The notes: generated by a model not told the origin, from the sequence alone. Numbered from the stretch's first letter, positions 8,432 to 18,600 are shown. The stretch: DNA of 35,502 bases from Streptomyces somaliensis DSM 40738 (GCA_012396115.1 JAAXOU010000020.1:1-35502), one strand, 5' to 3'. Numbers and translations are program-made.

Positions 8432-9039
8432 CCGGGCGGAGGACGCGAGGCGCGTCGCCTCCGCCCGGTCCTCGCCGGTGAACGGCCTGGAGCCCGACGA
8501 CGGGGAACGTCCCGGCGAAAGACCGGCGTACGGAGTCGCGTTCAGCAGCACGAACCGGACGTCGTGGGCCGGTCTGTGCGCCGGGTACGACCACTGCGCC
8601 GCCGGCCCCGCCCGCGTCCCGACCGCGGCCCGCCCACCGCGGCAGCCGTCGTCGCCGTCGGCTCGACGTCCGGTCCGCCGTCCGGTGCGGGTCGCCTGCG
8701 CGGTGCCGGCCCACCGATCGGCTCCGGGGCACCGGGTGTGCGGGGACGTGGGCGTAACACCCGCCTCGACGCGTTCCACCGACTCCGTCGCCACGGCACC
8801 CGACTCCGTCGCTCCCGCCTCGGCCGACTCACCCCGATCGCCTACCGGAAGCACCTTCCGAACGGCATCGACCACGCTGGCGCAAGCCGCGTAACCGGTG
8901 TCCGGAAGCCGGGGTCGGGGTCCACCGCCGGGGGCGGCTCCCGCGCAGCGGAACCGTTCACCCGCTCGCTCCGTCCCACCCGCGCCTCCCGTCCGGAGGG
9001 GATGCGCAAGGGGACGAGGCTCGACGAGGGAGCGTTGCG
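8432..9039. other. 608-base stretch without a supported gene
   Basis: Several long readings exist on both strands, but all are arginine/proline/alanine-rich with no recognisable domain or credible start. A short repeated phrase around 8777-8815 (two copies of ACTCCGTCGC spaced 25-30 bases) is present. The last 40 bases hold GAGGGAGCG before the GTG of the next gene. It may be decayed coding sequence, but nothing can be named. Confidence 0.5.
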
Positions 9040-10470
9040 GTGAGTGGGACGCAGAACAGCACTGACGCGCATGCCGGCCGGCGGCGCCCGTCGCTCGTCG
9101 CCGTCTTGGTGGCGGTGGCGGTCCTGGCGGGCGGGGGTGGGACGTACACGGCCGTCTCCGCGGCCGACGACGAGCACGGGGAGTCCGCCGGCCGGGCGGC
9201 TCTCAGCGATCCGCGCGGCGGCCCGGCCGGGACGCCCGCGCCGGGTGGGAGCGGCTCGCCGGGCATCGCGCCGGGCGAACCCGACCCGAACACCGTCGGG
9301 CGGTACCGGGTCGCGGGGCGGCTGCCGGAGGCGCCCGACCGGGCGCACGCGTACCGGGACGGGCGGAAGGCCACTGCTGCGGAAGCGGCGCGGCTGGCAC
9401 GGGCGCTGGGGATCACGGTGATGCCCGTGAGGACGCGGGAGCAGTGGCATACCGGCCCGCAGAAGGACAGTTCGGGTCCGGAGTTGTGGTTGAGCGAGTC
9501 GGGCCACTGGCGCTACGTGGCGCGGGGGCCGCGGTCCGACGACTGCCCGAAGGGCAAGCGCTGCCCCGGAAACCCGAGCGACGGGCCGCAGAGCGAGGAG
9601 GCCGCGAAGCGGGCCGTCGCTCCGATGCTGAAGGCGCTCGGCTTCGCGGACGCCGCCCTGTACGTGGAGGGCGGGTTCCGCCGGGTGGTCGCCCACCCGC
9701 GGATCGGCGGGCTGCCGACCCACGGGTACGCGGTCGAGTTCACGGTGGGCGCCGGCGGCGAGGTCGTGGCGGCGAAGGGCGAGTTGGCCGCCCTGGTGCG
9801 AAGCGAGACGGTGCCGGTGACGGGTCTCGAGCAGGTGGTGCGGGACCTCGACTCCTCCGGCCGCGGCCGCGGCTCCGGCGACTGGAGGGAGGGCTGGCCC
9901 GTGTCCGGCGGCTGCACGTCGTCCGCTCCGCTGGCGGGCGGTGGGATGCGCCGCGAGGGGGGCGCGGCTTCGAAGGCCGGTGGGCCGTGCGGCCCGAAGG
10001 CCGGCGGTTCCGGGCGCGCGCAGGACGTCGTGACGATCCGCAAGGTGGTCCTGGGGCTCGCGCCCTACTCCGTACGGAGCGGGGCGGCGCTCGTCCCCGC
10101 GTGGCTGTTCACGGCCGAGGAAAAGGGGCGGACGATCCGGTTCAGCCACCCGGCCGTGCCACTGGAGCAGCTGAGCGGATACCCGCCGGGCCTCGGCATG
10201 ACGGTGGAGACCCCGCATGCCGGGACACGGGTGCTGCGGGTGACGTTCCCCGGCAAGGCCTGCACCAGCTACGTGGTACGGGCCGAGGAGAGCGCCGCGA
10301 AGGTGGGGCTGCGCCGGTTCGAGGTTTCGTACGACAACAGTGAGCCGTGCATCGACGTCGGCAGCGTCGTCGTGCACGTGACCGTGCCGCTGGACGCGCC
10401 GGTCGGCGGCCGGGCCGTGGTGGACGCGAAGAGCGGCGGACCGCTCCACCGGGTCGCCGCCCGACGCTGA
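9040..10470 (+). CDS. Membrane-anchored extracytoplasmic protein of unknown function
   Basis: Protein of 476 residues starting at GTG (MSGTQNSTDAHAGRRRPS). A basic N terminus precedes one hydrophobic segment (about 18-35, SLVAVLVAVAVLAGGGGTY), followed by a Gly/Pro/Ser-rich linker (about 40-95) and a large hydrophilic body. This indicates a single-pass protein facing outward. There is no lipobox cysteine. The exposed part has paired cysteines in DDCPKGKRCPGNP and further single cysteines that could form disulfides. I recognise no named domain. The layout resembles actinomycete sensor-type or zinc-peptidase-associated surface proteins, but no catalytic motif is visible. It converges on helD with a 334-base spacer. 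Confidence 0.75.
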   Translation: MSGTQNSTDAHAGRRRPSLVAVLVAVAVLAGGGGTYTAVSAADDEHGESAGRAALSDPRGGPAGTPAPGGSGSPGIAPGEPDPNTVGRYRVAGRLPEAPDRAHAYRDGRKATAAEAARLARALGITVMPVRTREQWHTGPQKDSSGPELWLSESGHWRYVARGPRSDDCPKGKRCPGNPSDGPQSEEAAKRAVAPMLKALGFADAALYVEGGFRRVVAHPRIGGLPTHGYAVEFTVGAGGEVVAAKGELAALVRSETVPVTGLEQVVRDLDSSGRGRGSGDWREGWPVSGGCTSSAPLAGGGMRREGGAASKAGGPCGPKAGGSGRAQDVVTIRKVVLGLAPYSVRSGAALVPAWLFTAEEKGRTIRFSHPAVPLEQLSGYPPGLGMTVETPHAGTRVLRVTFPGKACTSYVVRAEESAAKVGLRRFEVSYDNSEPCIDVGSVVVHVTVPLDAPVGGRAVVDAKSGGPLHRVAARR

Positions 10471-10804
10471 CGTGTGGGTCGCCGTGCGCGGACTGCTGCG
10501 GTCGGCTTCCCGCCGGCCGCGCCGGGCCCGCGCACGGCGGCGCCGTCTCGGCCCCGGCCGTCGCCGGCCGTGTCCGCGCGGCCACGGGCCAGGACCCCGG
10601 CCCGTGGACCGGCGCACTCGTGCGGGCCGGTGTCGCCGACGAGCGCGTCCGCATCGAGCGCACGGACAACCACGAGACCACCCGGCCCGAGCGGGATCCG
10701 CTGCCGCCCCGGCTCCGCCCCGGCGACATCGTCACGTCACGATCACCCGGGTCGACCGGTTTCCCCACGCCGTCCGAAAACCCGTCACCGCGGGCGCCGG
10801 CTCG
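10471..10804. other. 334-base convergent spacer without a supported gene
   Basis: Lies between two convergent stop codons. One plus-strand frame (about 10540-10740) reads smoothly as GRVRAATGQDPGPWTGALV and onward, but has no start or ribosome binding site. It could be a remnant of a lost gene. I see no clear intrinsic terminator. Confidence 0.4.
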
Positions 10805-12886
10805 TCAGGCGGGCTGGACGGTGATGGTGCAGAGGCGTTTGGTGGCCCGGGTCAGGGCCACGTACAAGTCCCTTTCCCCACCGGGGCGAGCCGTGATGAT
10901 CTCCTCGGGGTTCACGACGACGACCCCGTCGAATTCCAGGCCGCGTGTTTCGGACGCCGGCACGACGCGTGCGTGGTGGGCGATGCCCTGGGCCGTCAGC
11001 TCGCTCAGCCTGGTGTCGGCGCAGATCACGCCCAGGAGCTCGCCCGGGTGCGCGGTGCTCTGGGCGCGCAGTTCCCGGACGACGGCGGTGGCCAACCCGT
11101 CCGCGGGTGCGGTCACTGTGCGGGGGCTCTCACCGCTCCGCAGCGACCGTGTGGGTTTCTGGTCCGGAGCGATCCGCGTGAGCAGGCCCCGGACGCTCTC
11201 CAGGATCTCCTGCGTGGTGCGGTAGCTGACGGTCAGACTGTGCAGTTTGAACCGCGGCCCGACGTGAGGGCTCAGCGCCTCCTTCCAGCCGCGCGCCGTC
11301 GCGACCGGGCCTGCCTGGGCGAAGTCGCCCACCAGTGTCATCGACCTCGCCGGGCAGCGGCGGACGATCATCCGCCACTGCATGGCGGTCAGTTCCTGCG
11401 CCTCGTCGACGACGACGTGCCCGTACGTCCGCTCGGGAGGGCCGTCGACCAGGCTCGCCGCCTCGTCCAGCAGCGGCACATCGGCGTCGGTCCACGGGTC
11501 GTCCGGACCGCGCAGCAGAAGGGACCGCTCCCGCGCGGTCAGGCGGGGCAGGCGCTCGGCGAGAACGCCCGCGTCCGTCAGGAGCGCCTGCACCAGGTCA
11601 CCGGGTACCAGCCGCGGCCACAGCGCCTCGACCGCCCGGTCGACGCCGGCGTCGTCGAGGAGGTCGGCCCGCATGGCGTCCAGGTCCAGTTCGTGGACCG
11701 GACCCGGGTCGGCCGCGCCTTCGGCACGGCGCTGGGCGACGCCCGTGAACCGGTCGAGGTCCAGGCCCGTCATCCGTTCGGTATCGGCGTCGATCCGCTC
11801 CAGGACGTCGCCCACGTCCCGTTGCATCGCGTCGGTGACGGCGTCGACCAGGAGTTCCTTGAACACCTGGCGCGCGGGGTTGTGCCCCGGTACGGCGGCC
11901 AGGGCGGCGTCGCGTGCCGCGGCGACCTCCTCGCCGGGGAGGTGGACCGGTTCCCGTCCGACCCGCACGGTGAAGTCACCGGCGGGGGCCTGGTAGGCGC
12001 GCAGCAGGCCGGCCAGGGCGTCGGCGAGGTCGGAGCCGCCCTTCAGACGCGCCGTGTCGAACGGGTCCACCGCGTCCGTGGGCGCCGCGGCCAGTTCCCG
12101 GCAGGTCGCCAGAACGACGTCGTTCTCGCCGAGCGAGGGAAGGACCTGGGAGATGTAGTCGAGGAACCGGGCGTTCGGGCCCACCACCAGGACGCCCTCC
12201 TCCGCGGCGCGCGGGAACGCGTACAGGACGTAGGCCGCCCGGTGCAGGGCGACCACCGTCTTGCCGGTGCCGGGCCCTCCCTGCACCACGGTCACCCCGC
12301 GGTGGGTGGAGCGGACGATCTCGTCCTGCTCGGCCTGCAGCGTCGCGACGGCCGCGCGCATCCTGCCCGTACGCCGTGCCGACAGGGCCTCGGCCAACGG
12401 GCCGTCCCCCACGACGTCCTCGTCGGTCGGGGCGGTCCCGTCCAGCAGTTCGTCGCTCACCGAGACGACCGTGCGCTCCTCCAGGCGCAGGTGCCGGCGT
12501 CGCCGCAGGCCCATCGGGTGGACCGGTGTCGCCTCGTAGAAGGGCCGTGCCGCGTTCGCGCGCCAGTCCACGAGCAGAGGCAGGTCGTCCCCTTCCGTGT
12601 GCAGCCCGATCCGCCCGATGCGCAGGGCCGTGCCGTCCGTCCGGTCGATGCGCCCGAAGACCAGCCCCTTCTCGGCGCCCTCCAGCCGGCTGATTTCCTT
12701 GGCCAGACGCCCGGCGGCGATTTCCCTCTCGTACGCCTCACCGGCGCCGTCCGCAGGGGATTTCAGCACGCTCGCCCGTTGTGCCCGCGCCTCGGAGATC
12801 CGCTCGGTGAGCAACGCGCATAAGGAGGACACGTAATTCTGCTCCGATTCAACCGCACGCACAGCGGGATTGTTTGCTTTCGACAC
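10805..12886 (-). CDS. helD: HelD-family RNA polymerase-associated ATPase/helicase
   Basis: Superfamily 1 (UvrD/Rep-like) protein of 693 residues from the chosen GTG. An N-terminal alpha-helical coiled arm (about 1-70), typical of HelD proteins, precedes the motor. Walker A is GGPGTGKTVVALHRAAYVLY, motif II is VVDEAQELTAMQW, and motif VI-like YVALTRATKRL lies at the C terminus. HelD binds core RNA polymerase and removes it from DNA; the actinobacterial homologue HelR gives rifamycin tolerance. The start GTG at 12886 is preceded by GAAGGAG six bases away, whereas an ATG 10 codons earlier has no site. Codon 22 is TTA (12821-12823), a bldA-type control point. It ends convergent with the gene before it. 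The symbol reflects family membership; a specific HelR resistance role is not shown. Confidence 0.88.
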   Translation of the reverse strand: MSKANNPAVRAVESEQNYVSSLCALLTERISEARAQRASVLKSPADGAGEAYEREIAAGRLAKEISRLEGAEKGLVFGRIDRTDGTALRIGRIGLHTEGDDLPLLVDWRANAARPFYEATPVHPMGLRRRRHLRLEERTVVSVSDELLDGTAPTDEDVVGDGPLAEALSARRTGRMRAAVATLQAEQDEIVRSTHRGVTVVQGGPGTGKTVVALHRAAYVLYAFPRAAEEGVLVVGPNARFLDYISQVLPSLGENDVVLATCRELAAAPTDAVDPFDTARLKGGSDLADALAGLLRAYQAPAGDFTVRVGREPVHLPGEEVAAARDAALAAVPGHNPARQVFKELLVDAVTDAMQRDVGDVLERIDADTERMTGLDLDRFTGVAQRRAEGAADPGPVHELDLDAMRADLLDDAGVDRAVEALWPRLVPGDLVQALLTDAGVLAERLPRLTARERSLLLRGPDDPWTDADVPLLDEAASLVDGPPERTYGHVVVDEAQELTAMQWRMIVRRCPARSMTLVGDFAQAGPVATARGWKEALSPHVGPRFKLHSLTVSYRTTQEILESVRGLLTRIAPDQKPTRSLRSGESPRTVTAPADGLATAVVRELRAQSTAHPGELLGVICADTRLSELTAQGIAHHARVVPASETRGLEFDGVVVVNPEEIITARPGGERDLYVALTRATKRLCTITVQPA

Positions 12887-13234
12887 CAGGGACTCCTTCG
12901 GTTCGGGCCACACCATACAGTCAAAATTCCCTGAAGATAAGTCTTGACTTACTCAGTGAAGCCGTGCCCCTATGACCGAGCCCATGACGGCCGACCGCAC
13001 GATACGCCGCGAATTCCGCCGTTCCGTATATCGCCGATTGCGCTTCCGATGCGGATTGCCTCACAAGGAGGCCCGCCCCCGGATATCGGCGATATTCTTG
13101 CCGCGCTCGGGAAAAGGGAAAGTCTTGCGAGACGGCCGGCGCTGTCGAACCCACTGCCAGAGGCACCCGGTCGCTTCGTCCGGCGATCCGACCGGGAAGA
13201 CGAGCACAGGACGGGTCGTTTCACTGAGAAAACC
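12887..13234. other. 348-base region with lower GC upstream of helD
   Basis: Clearly more AT-rich than the rest of the window around 12905-13110, as expected for promoter DNA. It must contain the helD promoter on the minus strand, but no convincing -10/-35 pair or rifamycin-associated element was found by eye. No coding reading is credible. It ends against the IS3 relic. Confidence 0.45.
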
Positions 13235-13915
13235 TCAGCAGCGGCGGGTTGCGGACACCGCCCGGAAGGCCGTCCGCCACGGCAGTTCACCGCGCACTCC
13301 GCCTCCCTCATCGACACGAGTCCCGGTCTCGCCCCACCGCCGGCCGTACGGGCCCATCGCGCCGGTCCCGCCTTCCATGTGCAGCACCGCGATCTCGTCA
13401 GCCGGAGTGTCGCCGACGGCATTGCCGGCGGCGCGGGCCTGCTCGCCGGCGGACCGGGCCCGGGAGGAGGAGCGGGCGGCATTCAGAAACCGGCACAGAG
13501 AGCGGCACCACGGGTGGTCTCCTCCGTTTCGTTGAACGCGGACGCGTCGTTCACCGATCGCTCTCCTTCGCGAAGAAGGCCGCCGCTTTTCGCAGCGCCT
13601 CGATACGTTTCGGCCTGCTCGCGGTCCTGTCGGCGCAGTCGCCGCAATTCCTCCCGCTCCGCGTTCGTCAGCTCGCCGGGCACCCCTGGCCCCGGTCGGT
13701 GCTGTTCCGCTCGAGCCGGTTCCGCACCCCTCGGCGCTGACCCCGATCTCCCGGGACACCTCGGTGACGGTCCCCTCGAAGGAGCGGACCGGCGCGACCG
13801 CGTCCCGCCTGAACCCCTCCGGGTACCGTCTACCGCGGTTGCTCGCACTCCCCACCCGGCGCTGCTTCCCCCGGAACCTCACGTCCCGGTCTCCAGGTGT
13901 CCGACACCAAGGGAA
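13235..13915 (-). pseudogene. Decayed IS3-family element (OrfA, start of OrfB, one end)
   Basis: The element end at about 13880-13915 resembles the one at 5.25 kb. OrfA starts at GTG 13855 (MGSASNRGRRYPEGFRRDAV) and continues in shifted frames through VTEVSREIGVSAEG, PGELTNAEREELRRLRRQ and KAAAFFAKESDR, ending at TGA 13551. At least two frameshifts break it. OrfB should start by overlap at GTG 13553 (MNDASAF), then appears in another frame as LCRFLNAARSS and PADEIAVLHMEGGTGAMGPYG. This corresponds to the N-terminal HTH_21-like region and the SGGTYGAPRV motif before the catalytic core. Nothing of the integrase DDE domain remains. It was a two-ORF frameshifting transposase, now inactive. Confidence 0.75.
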
Positions 13916-13929
13916 GCTTCACCGACCGA

Positions 13930-14402
13930 CTCCACTCCGCCGCCCTGCGCGGTCTCCCGCGAGACGGCCGAGCGCTCCGGCCTCGCCCGGCACGCCACCT
14001 CCGGCCACTGCCGCTCCCGCCCGCGGTTCTTCCGGGGTTGCGGCTCTGCCCGCGCGCCACCGCCGAAGGCGTGCCCGTCGTCCGATGTCCGGCCGCCCCG
14101 GAGGTCAGGAAGCGGGAGGTGACGGCCGCGCTGCTGGGACACGGCTGCCCCCGTCCACCGGGGACAGGCGATCCTCACGGACAAGGGCTTCGCCGGGAAG
14201 GACTTCGAGGGCTCCGCCGGCGAGCGTTTCGGTGTTCGCCTCGTGCGGCCGGACCGCGGGGACGAGCCGGTCCGGCACGGCAAGACCACGCGTGTCCACC
14301 GGTGGATCGAAGCCGTCGCCGACACCGTCGAAGACCGGTTCGGCCTCGAACCGCACGGCGGCACACCCCCTGACGAAGCCCTCGCCCGCACGGACGACGA
14401 CT
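13930..14402 (+). pseudogene. Decayed IS982-like DDE transposase fragment
   Basis: In shifted frames the plus strand reads HCRSRPRFFRG (compare the family's ASHSRFFWGLRL), then EVRKREVTAALLGHG, then in another frame QAILTDKGFAGKDFEGSAG and VRLVRPDRGDEPVRHGK. It continues as VHRWIEAVADTVEDRFGLEPHGG. The ADKGFAG block carries the second catalytic Asp and the WIEAV...DT block carries the catalytic Glu region. At least one frameshift (about 14150) and loss of both ends make it a relic. The family assignment is by motif resemblance only; a related IS4-type element is possible. Confidence 0.6.
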
Positions 14403-14998
14403 CCTCGCCGTCGGAGGCGACCACCGGATTACCCCCCGCGGCGGGAAGGTCCGCGCGGACCGGCTCGCGCAGAAGATGCCGAAGCGGACCCGACAGAGAC
14501 TCTCCGCCGCAGACGGCACCGAGGACCACCGCCGCCACGGCCGGGCCCTGGCCGTGATCGGCGACGACCGGCCCGGCCACCGCCACCTCCTCGTCCGACG
14601 CAACCGTCGCACCGGCGAACTCGCCCCCCACCACTGCCACTCGGCCAGCAGAACCCGCTCATCACCCTCGTCCGCGTCACCGGACGCCGGTGGACCACCC
14701 AGGAGACCTTCCACCCCTCCAAGGCCCTCATCGGATTCGACGAACACCAGGTCAGGCGCTGGACGTCCTGGCACCGCCGGGACGCCCTCGCGATGCTCGC
14801 CCACGCCTTCCTCGCCGCCCTCACCGCCCTCACCGCCAACGAACGCTCCTCCGCCCCGGGCCCGAACGGGCTGGCCCCCACTCCAACGAGATCCAACACT
14901 TGTTCACAACCCTCGCCGCATCCATGGGCAGGTCAGCGACCGACCTGCCCGGCCGTCACGACAAAGACCTTTGCAGCACGCTAAAATCAGCCACTTGA
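14403..14998 (+). pseudogene. Decayed IS701-family transposase, C-terminal part
   Basis: Reads from about VGGDHRITPRGGKVRADRLA, through MPKRTRQRLSAADGTEDHRRHG and DDRPGHRHLLVRRNRRTGELA. After a frameshift near 14640 it gives LITLVRVTGRRWTTQETF, then GFDEHQVRRWTSWHRRDALA and LAHAFLAALTAL. A second shift near 14880 gives HSNEIQHLFTTLAASMG. These blocks match the C-terminal half of IS701-type transposases, with the catalytic Glu expected in TQETF. The N-terminal half is absent and two shifts interrupt the rest. It abuts the IS982-like relic without a spacer, suggesting insertion of one into the other or deletion between them. Confidence 0.75.
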
Positions 14999-15371
14999 CG
15001 AACTGTTCGGCGGCGAGGGTCGACCGCCCGGGCGGGACTCCGCCGCACACCGAGTGAATACCCGGCGGGTCCGGCGGCGCGGTCTAGCGGAGCGGGGACG
15101 CCTCACTCTTCACGCACCATAAGAGCCGGTGAACCGCCGATTTGGCCACCTGAAGCGGAATTCGCCCATGGGCGAGCGAATGGCCGAGACACACCCGGGG
15201 CCGCCCCGGTCCCGGGCCGCGGCCGGCAGGACCGGTCGCCTCGCCGGTACGCCGCAGACCGCATGAATTACGCCGCACGAGCCGTCCGCCTATGGCACCG
15301 GTCACAGCCGATCGGGCGTGCGAATGCTAGCTTGATCCACAAGTTCGCATTGCAGAGGGGGACTGCACAGC
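14999..15371 (+). promoter_or_regulatory. Upstream region of the peptide operon with a bulged hairpin
   Basis: No gene is seen from the end of the IS701 relic to the small ORF. The final 60 bases contain a possible RNA hairpin at 15319-15349: TGCGAA pairs with TTCGCA and, inside a six-base bulge (TGCTAG), CTTG pairs with CAAG around the loop ATCCA. It sits immediately before the purine-rich site AGAGGGGGA that precedes the ATG at 15372. The promoter of the operon is probably in 15200-15330, but no clear consensus was identified. TAGCTT at 15328-15333 is a weak -10 candidate. Confidence 0.4.
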
Positions 15372-15455
15372 ATGATGTCATGCGACTGCCTTTCAGACAT
15401 CCATTCTTCACTACGCGTTCGTTCCTGCTGCTCCGTGAACGATCTGCACGGGTGA
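15372..15455 (+). CDS. Small upstream ORF (27 codons), possible leader peptide
   Basis: Begins with tandem ATG codons, preceded by a strong ribosome binding site (AGAGGGGGA, about 10 bases upstream), and ends at TGA 15453-15455. The peptide has four cysteines, in the pattern MMSCDC near the start and SCCSVNDLHG at the end, and is otherwise polar. It has no membrane segment. It lies 190 bases before nrps1 on the same strand and behind a hairpin, so it is most likely a regulatory upstream ORF. A short independent peptide, or a chance reading with a good ribosome binding site, cannot be excluded. I see no intrinsic terminator between it and nrps1, so classical attenuation is unproven. Confidence 0.4.
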   Translation: MMSCDCLSDIHSSLRVRSCCSVNDLHG

Positions 15456-15645
15456 TCTCAGGCCGATGACGGCCGCTCCTGTCGTTTCATCTTCTACTTC
15501 CTGACGCAGGACCGCTCGCGCTGCCCGGTCCGTCCGCGCCGCCGACGCCGGACCCGTTCGGCATGCGCGGATACAAGCATGCGCATGAGCAAATAATCCT
15601 CCCTTTCGCCCGCCTGAGGCATCTGACCGGAAAGGGTCCTTCTGC

Positions 15646-18600
15646 ATGACCACAGGACACCCGCCACACGGCCGACACCCCTTGCTCGAAGACCTCTTCG
15701 GCGAGCAGGCCGCCCTTACCCCCGGGTCCGTCGCCGTCATCGACGGCGACGTCCGGCTCACCTACGCCGAACTGCACCACCGGGCAAGCCGGATGGCCTC
15801 GGCCCTGAGGGCCCGGGGCGTGGAGCGCGAGACCCTCGTGGCGACGGCGTTCCCCCGCTCCGCGGACGCGGTGGTGTGCATGCTCGCCGTGGTCCTCGCG
15901 GGCGGCGCCTACCTGCCCGTCAACCCGGAGTTCCCGGGGGAACGGCTGCGGATGATGCTCCAGGACTCCGGCGCCGCCCTCCTCGTGTGCGCGCCGGGCA
16001 CCGAGGACGTCCTGGCTCCCGGGCTCCCGGATGGCCTTCCGGTCCTCTCCACGCGGGAGTTACTCGCGGCGGACCACGACGCGGGCCCGGAGCAGGTCGC
16101 CCCCGCCCCCCTCCTCGACGACCGGTCGCCCCTGGCCTACGTGATGTTCACCTCCGGCTCCACCGGACGCCCCAAGGGGGTGATGATCGAGCAGGCCGGC
16201 ATCGTGCGACTCGTCCGGGACAGCGACTTCTACCGTTTCACCCCGCAGGACCGGCTGCTGCTCACCGGCGCCCTGGAATTCGACGCGGCCACCTTCGAGA
16301 TCTGGGGCTGCCTCCTCAACGGGGCCACCCTCTGCATCGTCCCCGCCGAGACCCTGCTGGTCGCCCAGGCGTTGAAGGAAGCGATCCGGGAGCAGGCCGT
16401 CTCCGTCATGTGGATGACGGCCCCCCTCTTCCACCAGACCGTCGACACCGATCCCGACGTGTTCGCCGGGCTCGGCACGGTGGTGGTCGGCGGCGACGTG
16501 CTGTCGGCGCGCCATGTGAACGCGGCGCGCGCGGCACACCCCGCCCTGCGCGTGATCAACGGGTACGGGCCCACCGAGAACACCACGTTCACCACTACCC
16601 ACGAGGTCCGGCCGGACGAGCCCGGCCCGTTTCCCATCGGCAGGCCCGTCGCCGGCACCACCGTGCTCGTCCTCGGCCCTTCCGGCGCCCCGGCGGCCCC
16701 CGGCGAGCAGGGCGAACTCCTCACCGGCGGAACCGGTCTGGCGCGCGGCTACCTCGGCAACCCCGAACTCACCGCGGAACGCTTCATCACCCTGGAGGGC
16801 GAGCGGTACTACCGCACCGGCGACCTGGTCAGCACCGACGCGCAGGGACTGCTCCACTTCCACGGGCGCGTGGACGACCAGGTCAAGATCCGCGGCCACC
16901 GGGTGGAGGTCAAGGAGGTCGAGTCGGTCCTGCTGTCCTGTCCCGGCGTGCGGGACGCCTGTGTCACCGTCGTCTCGGACGACGCCGGGAAGCACCTCGT
17001 CGCCCATGTCGTCGCGCAGGAGGCCACGACCGTGGCCGGCATCGCGGAGCAGCTCGCCGCCCGCCTGCCCGCCTACCTGTGCCCCGACCACTTCGTCGCC
17101 ATGGACCGGCTGCCGCTGAACGCCAACGGCAAGGTCGACAAGGCCGCCCTGCCGCCGGCACGTCCGGACGCCGCCGTCCGGGGCAGGCCCGCCCCCGCCC
17201 TCCCGGAGGCGCTGCACCCGCTCGCCGAACTCTGGGACGACGTGCTCCACCTGAACGGCCGCCCCCTCACCGCCGAGGACGACTTCTTCGCCCTGGGCGG
17301 CAACTCCCTGGCCGTCGGCGCGCTGGTCGGCCGCCTGGCCGTCCGCGACGGCATACGCATGCCGTACCGCGAGGTGTTCGCCCACCGCACCCTGGCCTCG
17401 ATGGCCGAGGCCGTCCGCGAGCACGCCGCCGGATCCGCCGCCGCACCGGCCGGAGGACCGATCGAACGCGGGCCAGCCGGCGTGCCCGTGCCTCTGCACC
17501 CTCAGCAGCACGGCATGCACACCCACGCCCAGGTGGCGCCCGAGTCGCCCGCCTACCACATCCCGCTGCGCCTTGACCTGGACGGCCCCGTCACCCCGGC
17601 CGACATCCGCGCCGCGGTCACCGAGCTGGTCCGCCGCCACGACGCGCTGCGCACCCGTCTCCTCAGCACTCCCGACGGGCCGCGCCAGGACGTGCTGCCG
17701 GCGGTGTCCCCGGACTTCACGGTCTCCGACACGGCCACGCACCCCGACGACGAGTCCGTCCTCGCCACCTTCGTGCGCCCCTTCGACCTGCGGACGGCAC
17801 CGCTGCTGCGCGCCCTGCTGGTCCCGGTGTCCGCCTCCAGCCACCGGCTCTACCTCGATGTCCACCACATCGTCTTCGACGGCGTCTCGCTGCGCATCCT
17901 CGCCGAGGAGCTGACCGACCTGCTCGCCGGAGCGGCCCTCCCCGAGCCCAAGCGGGGGTATGCCGACGCCTCCCGCTGGTACGCGGCCCGGTTGGAGCAG
18001 GGCGCCTTCGCGTCGGACGAGCGGTACTGGCTGGAGACGCTGGCCGACCCGCCCCTCCTGGACCTACCCACCGACCACCCCCGCCCGGCGGTCCGCGCCG
18101 AGGTGGGCACGGTGCACCGGCTGCGCCTCCCTCAGGAGCGCGCCGAGGCGGTCGACCGGGTCGCCGCCCGCACCTCCACCACTTCCTACGCCGTCCTCCT
18201 CACCGCGTACACGGCCGCGTTGATGGGGCTCTCCGGGCAGCGGGACGTCGTCGTCGGCACCCCGATGAGCGGACGGACACACCCCGACGTCGAAACGCTG
18301 GTCGGCATGTTCGTCAACACGGCCGCCCTGCGGCTGACGGTGCCGGAAGGAGCCACCCTCACCGACTTGCTCCTGGTGGCGCACACGCGCCACCAGGAGG
18401 CCCTGGACCACCAGTCGTACCCCTTCGACCGGGTGGTGGCCGGCCTCCGGCCCGAGCGCGACCCCTCCCGGCTGCCCGTCATCGAGGCGTTCTTCGCCCT
18501 CCAGAACATCGGGTTCCACCGCTTCGCGCGGGGACGCGTCCGGACCGAGGTCCACCTCCTGCACGCGGGCGCCTGCCGGTTCGACCTGAACCTCCAGGTG

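Noticed and set aside
8432..9039. Possible gene on either strand between the exporter and the membrane-anchored protein
   Set aside because: All frames give Arg/Pro/Ala-rich translations with no motif and no convincing start; no support beyond open length.
10540..10740. Smooth plus-strand reading in the spacer before helD
   Set aside because: No start codon with a ribosome binding site and too short to recognise; recorded only as spacer content.
12887..13010. Rifamycin-associated element upstream of helD
   Set aside because: I looked for a GGGGC-type inverted repeat near the promoter and found none that is convincing.
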